Translations under genes and position numbers: made by a program
The notes under the pieces: model-generated
Databases searched by the model: none
Seen by the model: the letters and a program-made list of their open reading frames with translations, nothing else
What the model was told of the DNA's origin: nothing
Shown here: one piece after another, positions 8,758 through 17,273 of the stretch
Layout: each line of letters opens with the position of its first letter
How positions within the stretch are numbered: position 1 is the stretch's first letter
Source: an uncultured Bacteroides sp.
GTDB lineage: Bacteria > Bacteroidota > Bacteroidia > Bacteroidales > Bacteroidaceae
DNA: 52,059 bases
Reading direction: 5' to 3'
Assembly (NCBI GenBank): GCA_900553185.1
Contig: USCT01000012.1
Span: 1-52,059 of the forward strand

Positions 8758-9732
8758 TTATTCCCCTCCTCCATCGATTGTCTGTATCTTACCATCCTCA
8801 TCATATTCGAGCTCAACAACCTTTAAGCTTCGTAACCAGGTCTTTCCTCCTGACGGAACACAATCATGATGAAACAGATACCATTTGCCTTTATACTGTA
8901 TAATGGAATGATGGGTAGTCCATCCTACAACCGGAGTCAGAATCACACCCTGATAGACGAACGGTCCATACGGATTATCTCCTATTGCATAACACAGCAG
9001 ATGAGTATCACCGGTAGAATAAGATAAATAATACTTGCCATTGTATTTATGCATCCAAGATGCCTCAAAAAAACGATGTGGGTCACTGGCTTTCAGAGGA
9101 TTCCCATCAACGTCCGTTATCAAGACGGCCCGAGGAGATTCTGCAAACTCCAACATATCATCTCTCAGTTTTACTACGCGACTTGGCAAAGCGGGTTCAT
9201 CATTGTCAGGCAGACACGGATGTTCAATCGCCTTATTATCGCGATAACGTTGCAATTGTCCGCCCCAGATTCCACCAAAGTATATATATATACTTCCATC
9301 ATCATCTTTGAAAACAGCAGGGTCAATGCTGTAACTCCCTTTTATCGGATCTGGCTGGGGAATAAAAGGCCCTTCGGGTTTCTCACCAACAGCCACTCCC
9401 AAACGGAAAATATCATTCCGATCTTTCATCGGAAAATACAGGTAGTACCGACCCTCCTTCTCAGCTATATCACAATCCCACAGCTGCCTTCCGGCCCATG
9501 GAACATCTTCAACCCGCAATACAACTCCATGATCCACCACTTCACCATGCATTACATCATCTGTTGAAAAGACATGATAATCCCTCATATTAAAATGATC
9601 ACCGTTGTCATTTTCAGGAACACCACTTTCCCAGTCATGAGAAGGATAAATATACACTCTACCATTGAATACATGTACTGAAGGATCCGCCATATAATCA
9701 TTCGGGACCAAATATCTCATTTCTTTTTTCAT
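8758..9732 (-). CDS. xsa: GH43 beta-xylosidase/alpha-L-arabinofuranosidase, Xsa-like
   Basis: A 324-residue glycosidase that should remove xylose or arabinose from short xylo-oligosaccharides. It strongly resembles the bifunctional xylosidase/arabinosidase Xsa of Bacteroides ovatus as I remember it (RYLVPNDYMADPSVHVF, SHDWESGVPENDNGDHFN, TPVVGWTTHH). The GH43 triad is visible: Asp16 in DYMADPS, Asp in SIDPAVF, and Glu in RFFEASWMHKYNGKYY. There is no signal peptide, so it should act in the cytoplasm on sugars brought in by the symporter encoded two genes upstream. It is the last gene of the operon symporter-GH10-GH43, 25 bp after the xylanase gene, and is followed by a terminator. Confidence 0.9.
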   Translation of the reverse strand: MKKEMRYLVPNDYMADPSVHVFNGRVYIYPSHDWESGVPENDNGDHFNMRDYHVFSTDDVMHGEVVDHGVVLRVEDVPWAGRQLWDCDIAEKEGRYYLYFPMKDRNDIFRLGVAVGEKPEGPFIPQPDPIKGSYSIDPAVFKDDDGSIYIYFGGIWGGQLQRYRDNKAIEHPCLPDNDEPALPSRVVKLRDDMLEFAESPRAVLITDVDGNPLKASDPHRFFEASWMHKYNGKYYLSYSTGDTHLLCYAIGDNPYGPFVYQGVILTPVVGWTTHHSIIQYKGKWYLFHHDCVPSGGKTWLRSLKVVELEYDEDGKIQTIDGGGE

Positions 9733-9757
9733 GTTATTCCATTTATTTAATTAAACA

Positions 9758-10897
9758 TTATTTTACAGGCTGCTTGTCATTCGCCTCTTCCATTAATTCC
9801 ATTACAAAGGGTTTAGGCTGATAATTCCGATCAAACAACAATGGATAATCCTTGCGTCCTTTAATCGGGAAATCGTTTTTCCATGAATCATTATCGGTTA
9901 ATCCCCAAGCCGTTACCCGGGTAATTACATCTGCATGTTTCTCGAAAAGATGAAAAAATTGTTTCATCCGGGTATTCCAAACTTTTGAAACCGAATCGGG
10001 TAAAGACTCGGGATAAGGATTCAATGATGCCTGATATGCTAAAGTATCAGCAATATTCGCTCCCTGTTTTACAGTAGGCAAAGCGCTCATGTCCCATTCC
10101 GTAATCATCACCTTTACTCCCTCAGCTGCAAACGCCATCAAACTTTTCTCAAATTCATCAATGGCAGGATGATCCATTCCCATGTGCCCTTGCATACCTA
10201 CAGCATCAATTCTCAATCCACGTTCTTTCAAGCTCCTTATCAGTTTTACCACACCATTTCTGCGGCCTTCTATATCCATTCCATAATCATTATAATACAA
10301 TTCTGCGTCAGGATCGGCCTCATGTGCATACTGAAAAGCCAACGGAATAAACTCCTCACCCAATATTTCATAAAAAGGACTTTTACGATAAGAACCATCT
10401 TCAACAATGGCTTCGTTCACTACATCCCATCCACGAATCTTCCCTTTATACCGTTTCACAACAGTATAAATATGTTCTTTCATACGTTTTTTCAGAACCT
10501 CGGCAGAAACCGGTTTCCCCTCTTTATCAACACAGAACCAGGGAGCCAGTTGGGAATGCCAGATTAAGCAATGTCCAGTCACGACCAATCCATTTGATAT
10601 TCCAAAATTCACCAACTCATCCGCTTTCGAAAAATCATAACGATTTTCTTCCGGATGTATGACTTCCATTTTCATGCAATTTTCAGGTACAATTGCAGTA
10701 AAATGCCGCTTGACTAAATTCTGTGAAAGAGAATCTCCAACAGACGTTTGCCTGGTATTCAGTGCAACCCCTATCAGAAACTGATCACCCACTGCATCTT
10801 TCAATGATAAATCAGAAGATACAGATTGCTGCTGACTGGTACAAGCAACAGTCAACACCATTCCAAACGCCATTGAGGCTAAGTGTCTAAATTTCAT
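9758..10897 (-). CDS. GH10 endo-1,4-beta-xylanase lipoprotein
   Basis: A 379-residue xylanase that cuts the xylan backbone. The N-terminus carries a lipoprotein signal ending LTVAC (Cys19), so it is probably membrane-anchored in the envelope. The (beta/alpha)8 barrel shows GH10 signatures: GHCLIWHSQ, the acid/base Glu in WDVVNEAI (about E162), ELYYNDYG, and the nucleophile Glu in VMITEWDMSALP (about E267). The motif around the nucleophile is ITEWDM instead of the common ITELDI/V; the catalytic Glu itself is kept. It lies between the symporter and the xsa-like gene with gaps of 26 and 25 bp, so all three are very likely one transcript. Confidence 0.93.
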   Translation of the reverse strand: MKFRHLASMAFGMVLTVACTSQQQSVSSDLSLKDAVGDQFLIGVALNTRQTSVGDSLSQNLVKRHFTAIVPENCMKMEVIHPEENRYDFSKADELVNFGISNGLVVTGHCLIWHSQLAPWFCVDKEGKPVSAEVLKKRMKEHIYTVVKRYKGKIRGWDVVNEAIVEDGSYRKSPFYEILGEEFIPLAFQYAHEADPDAELYYNDYGMDIEGRRNGVVKLIRSLKERGLRIDAVGMQGHMGMDHPAIDEFEKSLMAFAAEGVKVMITEWDMSALPTVKQGANIADTLAYQASLNPYPESLPDSVSKVWNTRMKQFFHLFEKHADVITRVTAWGLTDNDSWKNDFPIKGRKDYPLLFDRNYQPKPFVMELMEEANDKQPVK

Positions 10898-10923
10898 AAA
10901 GTCAGATTGTTATAGGTTAGTAA

Positions 10924-12420
10924 TCAATAATCATTTTTGCTACGACGGTCTGCCAGCTCACTTTGCATCCGTTGGTTAAACTGTTTAGTTATCGGATAAA
11001 AAAACAAAGCGATGACTCCAATGAAGAAAGTTACAGCCGGTATCAGACTAGATGATAAAACAATACCCTGCACGGCCAAATCGTTCTGCTCAACTCCAGA
11101 CCCGGAAACATAACCAAAACCCGACAATACAAATCCCAAGATGGCACTACCAATCCCTAAGCCGGCTTTTAATGCAAAAACTACACCCGAAAACACGAAT
11201 CCTGTGGCTCTCCGGAAATGAACATATTCCATGTGATCGGCTACATCAGCAATCATAGCCCATAACAATGGGACGGTAGGAGCATACGCCAGACTCTTCA
11301 GAACATTCAGGAAGAAAATAGTAGCAATATTATCGGGAGACGGAAAATAAAATAATGCCGTACTGATGGCTGTCAATGCCAGACATACAATAAACGTCCG
11401 TTTCTTTCCGTATCGGTTAGCCAAAAATTCAGACAAACAGATTACTCCCAAAAACTGTACTAAAGCTCCAACCATATTGAAAACTCCAAAACCTACCTCA
11501 TAAGCTTTCTCAGGCGATTTTACAATCAGCCCGAAAGCATCCAATACGTGATAGCCGATCGAGTCCTGTGCCTTGTCATACACCAATCCCAGGTTATCCA
11601 GAAAAGCATACAAAGCTCCCGTATCAACATAATTCTCAAAATAATAATTCATAGCACTCCCCCACATAGCCAACGTAATGAAAACAAAAAAAGTCAGAAT
11701 AAACATAGCGCGCCAAGGAACACTGCCTAATACATCCTTAATATCTTGTCCGATATCATTCTTCTGGCCGGAAGGAGGAGTAATCCGTTCTTTCGTCGAA
11801 AAAAATACAATCAGCAGAAAGAAAAATCCAACCAATGCAAACAAAGAAATGGTACAAAACCACCCATGTGATTTGTCTGAGCCCTCCGAAAATTTACTGA
11901 CCAACGGTAAAGTAAGCCCTTGCACCACAAACTGTGCGATCGTAGAAAATATAAAACGGATAGAAGTAATGCTGGTACGCTCCTTTATATCCGCCGACAT
12001 AACTCCTCCCAACGAAGAATACGGAGTATTATTAAACGAATACATAGTCATCAGTAACGTATACGAAACAGTAGCATATAAAGCCACCAGACCCTTGTCT
12101 TCAATACCTGGATTATAGAATGCCAACACATAAAATACCATAAAAGGTAAAGCTGTCCAAAGTACCCACGGACGGTATTTCCCCCATTTAGTCTGAGTAC
12201 GGTCCGACAGAATGCCGACAGAAGGATCAACAAAGGCATCCACAATACGCGCAACCAACATCACCGTTCCTGCAACAGCTCCTTCCAGCCCAAAGACATC
12301 GGTATAAAATTTAGTCTGATAAATCATCATCATCTGGAAAACCAGATTTGCCGAACAGTCTCCCAAACCATAACCGACTTTCTCGGCTATTGATACTTTC
12401 TGATTTTGTAATGTATTCAT
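10924..12420 (-). CDS. GPH-family (MFS_2) sugar:cation symporter, xylo-oligosaccharide type
   Basis: A 498-residue inner-membrane carrier with about 12 helices and the glycoside-pentoside-hexuronide symporter signatures GYGLGDCSANLVFQMMM at the N-terminus and ARIVDAFVDPSVGILSDRTQTKWGKYRPW in loop 2-3 (shown here only in part: DAFVDPSVGILSDRT). It probably imports xylo-oligosaccharides or xylosides with sodium or protons, feeding the cytoplasmic Xsa-like enzyme. First clear gene of the operon. The gap between its start and the recG gene is nearly 600 bp, with a candidate promoter about 430 bp upstream. Related clusters in Prevotella bryantii pair such a symporter with GH10 and GH43 genes; the exact substrate is inferred from the neighbours. 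Confidence 0.88.
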   Translation of the reverse strand: MNTLQNQKVSIAEKVGYGLGDCSANLVFQMMMIYQTKFYTDVFGLEGAVAGTVMLVARIVDAFVDPSVGILSDRTQTKWGKYRPWVLWTALPFMVFYVLAFYNPGIEDKGLVALYATVSYTLLMTMYSFNNTPYSSLGGVMSADIKERTSITSIRFIFSTIAQFVVQGLTLPLVSKFSEGSDKSHGWFCTISLFALVGFFFLLIVFFSTKERITPPSGQKNDIGQDIKDVLGSVPWRAMFILTFFVFITLAMWGSAMNYYFENYVDTGALYAFLDNLGLVYDKAQDSIGYHVLDAFGLIVKSPEKAYEVGFGVFNMVGALVQFLGVICLSEFLANRYGKKRTFIVCLALTAISTALFYFPSPDNIATIFFLNVLKSLAYAPTVPLLWAMIADVADHMEYVHFRRATGFVFSGVVFALKAGLGIGSAILGFVLSGFGYVSGSGVEQNDLAVQGIVLSSSLIPAVTFFIGVIALFFYPITKQFNQRMQSELADRRSKNDY

Positions 12421-12847
12421 AGATTATGCTATTTTTTCATTTTCTGTTTAGGTTATACCGTCTCACGCCATAAATCTGCAAAGGATTAAAAGATACCCAT
12501 GCAACCTGGGGAATAGACACGTCATTCATCATCAATAAAATATATAAATAAAACTCATGAGAACAGATACTGCAGACTACCGGACAACGTCCATAAAAAC
12601 TCCTTACCCCATTAAAACGACCAGACAATCGAACCATTAAAAGTTTCCAAAGGAACAACCTTAAATAAAAAAAACTACCTGCCAACCGCACGTTATCGAG
12701 AACAAAATGACAGGCTCGTATAATTTGACAAAGAAATTGCCTTATCTTGACCACATAAGTCCAGCCAGCCAATAAACCGGTCAGACTGCGATTATATAAT
12801 AACTCCTGTGTTTTCATATCCATATAAGGTTTATTTTTAATGACATA

Positions 12848-12855
12848 CAAAATTA
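12848..12855 (-). promoter_or_regulatory. Candidate -7 element of the xylan operon
   Basis: CAAAATTA on the plus strand reads TAATTTTG on the minus strand, matching TAnnTTTG. No TTTG lies at -33, which is usual for activator-dependent promoters. The phased repeats begin about 53 bp further upstream. Use of this start would give a leader of about 420 nt before the symporter ATG. Confidence 0.4.
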
Positions 12856-12907
12856 AAGAAACGCTCCCGTTCCATCTATTTTATATGATTCAAACCTTAT
12901 AAGGATA

Positions 12908-12957
12908 GTAACAGGCATGAACACGCTTGTTACATCTTTTATCTTTCACGTTACATC
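12908..12957. promoter_or_regulatory. Putative HTCS operator: three half-sites phased at 21 bp
   Basis: GTAACAGG at 12908, GTTACATC at 12929 and GTTACATC at 12950 are in the same orientation and exactly 21 bp apart from one another. The last two are identical over 8 bases, and the middle one shares TTACATCTT with the half-site at 4090-4098 upstream of the GH43 gene. This spacing is typical of AraC-type regulator binding, and the only AraC-type protein in the window is the HTCS of this locus. Inference from sequence only. Confidence 0.6.
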
Positions 12958-13009
12958 CATATTCTTAAAATACAGATATATACCCAAACCTACCTGAATA
13001 GCGGCCAGT

Positions 13010-15109
13010 CTAGGAAATCACCGACCAGTTCACATTCTTCTTCCGGAGCTCTTTCAGTTGCTGCCAGACCACGGCATTTTCAAGCTTAACTCCTTCCGGA
13101 TCATCGTCCAGCAACCGTTCGGCAATCTCGCGCACATATTGCAGGAGCTGTCCGTCACGGGCAATATCGGCTATTTTCAGATCGAAAGCCACCCCACTCT
13201 GCTGGGTTCCCTCCAGATCGCCGGGCCCCCGCAATTTCAGATCAGCCTCCGCTATTTCGAATCCGTCATTCGTCTGTACCATGATTTCAATGCGTTTCCG
13301 GGTATCTTCCGTCAGTTTATAACCGGTTACCAGGATACAATATGACTGATCAGCTCCTCTGCCTACACGTCCCCGAAGCTGATGCAACTGCGAGAGCCCG
13401 AAACGTTCGGCATTCTCAATCACCATTACCGAAGCATTGGGTACGTTTACACCCACCTCTATCACAGTAGTGGCTACCATAATCTGCGTTTCGTTTCGCA
13501 GGAAGCGCTGCATTTCTTCCTCTTTCTCGGCCGGCTTCATCTTACCATGTACCTTGCTGACTTTATATTCGGGAAAAGCCTCGCAAATATGCAGGTAGCC
13601 TTCCTCCAGATTCTTGATGTCCATCTTTTCGCTCTCCTGAATGAGCGGATAAACGATATATACCTGACGTCCTTCCTGTATCTGCTCCCGAAGGAAGGCA
13701 TACATCGACGCACGGCGGTTATCAAACTGATGGATCGTCTGAACAGGCTTACGTCCCGGAGGAAGTTCATCGATAACCGATACGTCCAGATCGCCATACA
13801 ATGTCATTGCCAATGTACGTGGAATGGGAGTGGCCGTCATAACCAGCACATGCGGCGGACAACTGTTTTTCGCCCAAAGCCTGGCACGCTGCGCCACACC
13901 GAAACGATGCTGCTCATCAATCACCACCAGCCCCAGCGAAGCAAAATTCACCGTATCTTCTATAACGGCATGTGTACCTATCAGGATATGTACTTCTCCC
14001 GTAAGCAAATCCTTCAGTATCGTTTCGCGGCGTTTGCCTTTTATGTTTCCGGTAAGCAGCTCGACACGTACGTTCATTCCGTCCAGAAATTTACGTATCG
14101 TATCATAATGCTGAGTAGCAAGGATCTCTGTCGGAGCCATCATACAGGCCTGAAAACCGTTGTCCAGTGCAATCAGCATGACCATCAGAGCTACAAGGGT
14201 CTTTCCGCTTCCCACGTCGCCTTGCAGCAACCGGTTCATTTGCCGGCCGCTCCCCATATCCCTGCGTATTTCCTTGATGACCCGCTTCTGCGCTCCGGTA
14301 AGCTGAAACGGCAAATGTTCACTGTAGAAAGTGTTGAAAACAGCTCCCACCCGACTGAACACCAGTCCGCGGAATTTGTTTCTCCGTTCTTTGGTATAAC
14401 GCAGGATATTCAATTGTACGTAAAACAGTTCTTCAAACTTCAGCCGATACTGTGCCCGACGAAGCTGTTCAGGATTCTGCGGGAAATGAATGTAGTACAA
14501 AGCTTGGGCAAGCGGCATCAGCCGGTATTTCTCTACCAGCGCAGGACTCAATGTCTCGTCCAACGTTTCGTGCTGCAAGGCTCCAAAAAGATTCTTCATC
14601 AGCTTGGTCAACGAATTCGAGTGCAGATTGCTCCGCTTCATCCGTTCGGTCGTATTATAATACGGCTGGAGTCCCATGGCAGACAAGGTCAGTTCGGCTG
14701 CCGGATCAATTTCCGGATGCGCAATGTTAATACGCCCGTTGAATACGGTAGGTTTTCCGAACACGATGTATTCCTCGTGTGCCTTGTATTTTCCCATCAC
14801 ATACTTCAGGCCCTGAAACCAAACCAGGTCTACGACACCTGTTCCATCAGAAAAATGTCCCACCAGCCTTCGCTGGCGTCCTTCACCCAGTGTCTCAAAA
14901 CTCAGTACCGTTCCACGCAACTGAATATATGGCATGTTCCCATCTATCTCACGAATAAGATACAAGCGGCTACGATCGACATATTTATAAGGGAAATAGT
15001 ACAGCAGATCCTTAAAGGAATAAATACCCAACTCCTTATTCAGGACAGCTGCCCGCTGAGGACCTACCCCCTGCAGATATTTTATATCGCGTGTAGATAA
15101 ATCGAACAT
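13010..15109 (-). CDS. recG: ATP-dependent DNA helicase RecG
   Basis: A 699-residue helicase that remodels stalled replication forks and branch-migrates Holliday junctions. The N-terminal part begins with a helix-hairpin-like LQGVGPQRAAVLNKELGI and an OB-fold wedge domain. The helicase core follows: Walker A GDVGSGKT near residue 295, the DEQH box in VVIDEQHRFG near 398, motif III MTATPIPRTLAMTLYGD, and the C-terminal QLRGRVGRG motif VI. Length and all motifs are normal. It is the minus-strand gene after ispD, but a good terminator (15149-15191) separates them, so recG probably has its own promoter in the short AT-rich gap before 15109. Confidence 0.96.
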   Translation of the reverse strand: MFDLSTRDIKYLQGVGPQRAAVLNKELGIYSFKDLLYYFPYKYVDRSRLYLIREIDGNMPYIQLRGTVLSFETLGEGRQRRLVGHFSDGTGVVDLVWFQGLKYVMGKYKAHEEYIVFGKPTVFNGRINIAHPEIDPAAELTLSAMGLQPYYNTTERMKRSNLHSNSLTKLMKNLFGALQHETLDETLSPALVEKYRLMPLAQALYYIHFPQNPEQLRRAQYRLKFEELFYVQLNILRYTKERRNKFRGLVFSRVGAVFNTFYSEHLPFQLTGAQKRVIKEIRRDMGSGRQMNRLLQGDVGSGKTLVALMVMLIALDNGFQACMMAPTEILATQHYDTIRKFLDGMNVRVELLTGNIKGKRRETILKDLLTGEVHILIGTHAVIEDTVNFASLGLVVIDEQHRFGVAQRARLWAKNSCPPHVLVMTATPIPRTLAMTLYGDLDVSVIDELPPGRKPVQTIHQFDNRRASMYAFLREQIQEGRQVYIVYPLIQESEKMDIKNLEEGYLHICEAFPEYKVSKVHGKMKPAEKEEEMQRFLRNETQIMVATTVIEVGVNVPNASVMVIENAERFGLSQLHQLRGRVGRGADQSYCILVTGYKLTEDTRKRIEIMVQTNDGFEIAEADLKLRGPGDLEGTQQSGVAFDLKIADIARDGQLLQYVREIAERLLDDDPEGVKLENAVVWQQLKELRKKNVNWSVIS

Positions 15110-15148
15110 GTACTAAAAACGATTTGCAAAAACAATTTATAAAAACAC

Positions 15149-15191
15149 GGAAACGTGTCACCGGCAGGATTCCACCTCATGACACGTTTCC
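15149..15191 (-). terminator. Terminator of the pdxJ-to-ispD operon
   Basis: Perfect 12-bp stem GGAAACGTGTCA (15149-15160) with TGACACGTTTCC (15180-15191), loop 19 bases. On the minus strand it starts 11 bp after the ispD stop and is followed by GTGTTTTTA. Confidence 0.75.
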
Positions 15192-15201
15192 ATATACCGG
15201 C

Positions 15202-15861
15202 TCAAGCCAGTGTTTCGGCCACCTTCAGGTCGAAAGGTGTAGTCAACTTGATATTCTCACGATTTCCCGGAGTAAGATATACCGCATGTCCCCATGCCTC
15301 TACTACCGAGGCATCGTCTGTAAAAGATGGTGAATAAGACTGTGCGTAAGCCTGTTTCAACAACGATACCGTAAAGACCTGCGGCGTCTGCACCAGACGA
15401 TACTGATTCCGCGGAACAGTCTTACTCGCCTCATCTTCCAGCTTACGCAATGTTTCCACCACTTCTATCACCGGAATGACCGCCTCTTTCTGCTCGGCCT
15501 CCCGATAACAGGAACGGATCACCTCCTGCGAGACGAAAGGACGCACACCGTCGTGCACGCCCACCAGTCCTTCATCTTCTATCAGGGCCAGTCCGTTCTT
15601 TACGGAATGGAAACGTGTCTCTCCTCCGTCGGCTATGCGATGCGGTACTGCGAAACGATATTCCGTACACAATTCCCGCCAGTAAGTCTGCTGACCGACC
15701 GGCAATACCAGAATCAGCTCCAGCTGCGGATCATAATCATGAAAAGCCTCCAGCGTACGCATCAGTACCGGCTTTCCCTTAACGGGCAAAAACTGTTTGG
15801 GAACATCTCCCCCCATGCGCAAGCCCTTTCCGCCTGCCACTACAATGGCATATTTCTTCAT
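15202..15861 (-). CDS. ispD: 2-C-methyl-D-erythritol 4-phosphate cytidylyltransferase IspD
   Basis: A 219-residue cytoplasmic enzyme of the non-mevalonate isoprenoid pathway, joining MEP to CTP to give CDP-methylerythritol. The nucleotide-binding signature AGGKGLRMGGDVPKQFL opens the protein, and the GVHDGVRPFV, NQYRLVQTPQVF and FTDDASVVEAWG motifs of the family are all present. Its ATG overlaps the stop of the DJ-1 gene by one base (TGATG), so it is translationally linked. It is the last gene of a six-gene operon beginning with pdxJ and is followed at once by a terminator. Confidence 0.95.
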   Translation of the reverse strand: MKKYAIVVAGGKGLRMGGDVPKQFLPVKGKPVLMRTLEAFHDYDPQLELILVLPVGQQTYWRELCTEYRFAVPHRIADGGETRFHSVKNGLALIEDEGLVGVHDGVRPFVSQEVIRSCYREAEQKEAVIPVIEVVETLRKLEDEASKTVPRNQYRLVQTPQVFTVSLLKQAYAQSYSPSFTDDASVVEAWGHAVYLTPGNRENIKLTTPFDLKVAETLA

Positions 15862-16409
15862 CAGTCTATCAGCATTCCTTTCTTGACTTCTGCCACTTTT
15901 TCGGCACCGGCAAATTTCTCCAAGATAGCGAAACCGAACTTCCAGGCAGCTCCCGGTCCTTTACCCAGGATGAAATTATCAGTAATTTCAACCAGGTTGC
16001 CTGTATATTCCGCTCCTTTCAGATATTTGTCAAAACCCGGATAGCAGGTTGCCTTCTTACCTTTCAGCAGACCACGCTTGCCATATACCAGCGGAGCAGC
16101 GCAGATGGCAGCCAGTGGTTTTCCTGCCTTGTCAAAGCTTAAAATCAGTTTGTCAAGTCCTGCATGCGCGTCCAGGTTGGTTGCTCCCGGCAGTCCACCC
16201 GGCAAAACGATCATTTCTACGTCTTCTTCTTTCAAGTCCTCGAAAAGTACATCAGCCACAATAGGCACCTGATGTGAACTTGTTACCGTTTTATTTCCAG
16301 TTACAGATACAGTCTTGACGCTCAGACCTCCCCGGCGCAAGATGTCCAACGGGAACATGGCTTCCATTTCCTCGAAGCCTTCGGCTAAAAAGATACAAAT
16401 TGATTTCAT
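15861..16409 (-). CDS. DJ-1/PfpI family protein (ThiJ/YajL-like)
   Basis: A 182-residue flavodoxin-like protein of the DJ-1 family. The nucleophile elbow with the reactive Cys is AAICAAPLVYG, near residue 105, and the family motif IVLPGGLPGATNL precedes it; EGFEEMEA near the start supplies the conserved Glu. DJ-1/YajL homologues are implicated in repair of glyoxal-modified or oxidised cysteines, but the activity of this copy cannot be read from sequence. It follows tonB by 3 bp and overlaps ispD by one base. It was once annotated as thiamine-related (ThiJ); nothing here supports that role. Confidence 0.88.
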   Translation of the reverse strand: MKSICIFLAEGFEEMEAMFPLDILRRGGLSVKTVSVTGNKTVTSSHQVPIVADVLFEDLKEEDVEMIVLPGGLPGATNLDAHAGLDKLILSFDKAGKPLAAICAAPLVYGKRGLLKGKKATCYPGFDKYLKGAEYTGNLVEITDNFILGKGPGAAWKFGFAILEKFAGAEKVAEVKKGMLID

Positions 16410-16412
16410 AAG

Positions 16413-17264
16413 CTATTTCAGTTTAAAATAATACGTAATTGTTCCACTCTGATTGTTCACTCCGTCTACCGTATTGAACCGTGCCCGCCGGGCAGCTTCC
16501 TCTGCCGCGCGACGCAACGCCGGATTCACCGTATTGGTACGCTTGTTAATGCTTGTACTGATAACTCTACCCGAGGGGTCTACTATGATAGTTACCACCA
16601 CTCGTCCTTCATCTTGTACATTATACACAGGTACAGGCAGTCCGCCAGGCCCCAACGACCGTCCGTTCAAGTCGAAAGTACCATAGCCTCCAACTCCCGT
16701 CGTCTTACCTGTCGCGCTGTTTCCGGCAGTACTTCCCTGAAATCCGCTGCCTGACGCTGCATTTCCCTTGCTACCCATCTTGGAGCCCTTTCCGAAAGCC
16801 CCGGCTATTTTATTTGCAGCAGCTTCCGCAGCCGCTTTTTCGGCTTCCGCCCTTTTTTCAGCCTCTGTCTTTTCGGCCGGTTTCACTGCCGGTTTCTCCG
16901 TTTTCGGTTTCACCGTCTCTTTTTCAGGCTGTTCCTGTTTCTTTGGCTGTTCCTGTTTTTTGGGCTGTTCTTTCTTTATCTGGATAGAAGGTTCGTCATT
17001 TTGTGTAATCATCGGCTGTTCCGGAGCCGGTTCTACCCTTTCCGGTTCGGCAGGCGCAGTTTCCGGCTGTGGCATGACATCGACTTCCGTCAATGTATAC
17101 GGATCGGCATCGCCCGCGGCTACTTCTGCATTCCCCAGCATAACAGGTACTCCTCCTTCTTCCTGCGGAGCAGGCCGCGAAAGGGTCAGCCAGAAAAGCA
17201 GCAAGAGCACAATCAGATGCACCGCTACCGTTCCTACGATTCCTGCTATCTTACTTTTCTTCAT
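16413..17264 (-). CDS. tonB: TonB family energy transducer
   Basis: A 283-residue inner-membrane-anchored protein passing the proton-motive force to outer-membrane TonB-dependent receptors. It has one N-terminal membrane helix (VGTVAVHLIVLLLLFWLTLS), a Pro/Glu/Lys-rich periplasmic spacer with a KKQEQP hexamer repeat, an Ala/Glu/Lys segment likely to be helical, a Gly/Ser-rich stretch, and a C-terminal TonB domain (GRVVVTIIVDPSGRVISTSI... to YYFKLK). Directly after exbD (9 bp) in the order exbB-exbD-tonB, forming a full Ton motor. The spacer length suggests it spans the periplasm. The C-terminal domain has the TonB family signature but could equally be called TolA-like; the YYFKLK end favours TonB. 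Confidence 0.88.
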   Translation of the reverse strand: MKKSKIAGIVGTVAVHLIVLLLLFWLTLSRPAPQEEGGVPVMLGNAEVAAGDADPYTLTEVDVMPQPETAPAEPERVEPAPEQPMITQNDEPSIQIKKEQPKKQEQPKKQEQPEKETVKPKTEKPAVKPAEKTEAEKRAEAEKAAAEAAANKIAGAFGKGSKMGSKGNAASGSGFQGSTAGNSATGKTTGVGGYGTFDLNGRSLGPGGLPVPVYNVQDEGRVVVTIIVDPSGRVISTSINKRTNTVNPALRRAAEEAARRARFNTVDGVNNQSGTITYYFKLK

Positions 17265-17273
17265 GTTTTCCCA

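Larger units (their letters stand above)
12421..13009. other. Long upstream region of the symporter-xylanase operon
   Basis: 589 AT-rich bases between recG and the symporter gene. On the minus strand it holds three phased GTWACA half-sites (12908-12957), a palindrome CCTTATAAGG (12895-12904), and a TAATTTTG -7 match (CAAAATTA at 12848-12855). Between that -7 box and the symporter start, a 128-codon frame (minus, 12823 to 12437) is open with an operon-like 16-bp gap, but its composition (Cys, Arg and aromatic rich) looks like noncoding DNA. It could equally be a 400-nt untranslated leader or a decayed gene. Confidence 0.5.

Noticed and set aside
13382..15100. Very long open frame (about 570 codons) antisense to recG
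   Set aside because: It mirrors the codon pattern of recG, which has every helicase motif; the antisense translation is His/Arg/Cys rich with no domain.
16865..16980. Short tandem DNA repeat as a regulatory or phase-variable tract
   Set aside because: It encodes the Lys/Gln/Glu/Pro spacer of TonB in frame (KKQEQP units) and is normal for that protein; units are multiples of three.
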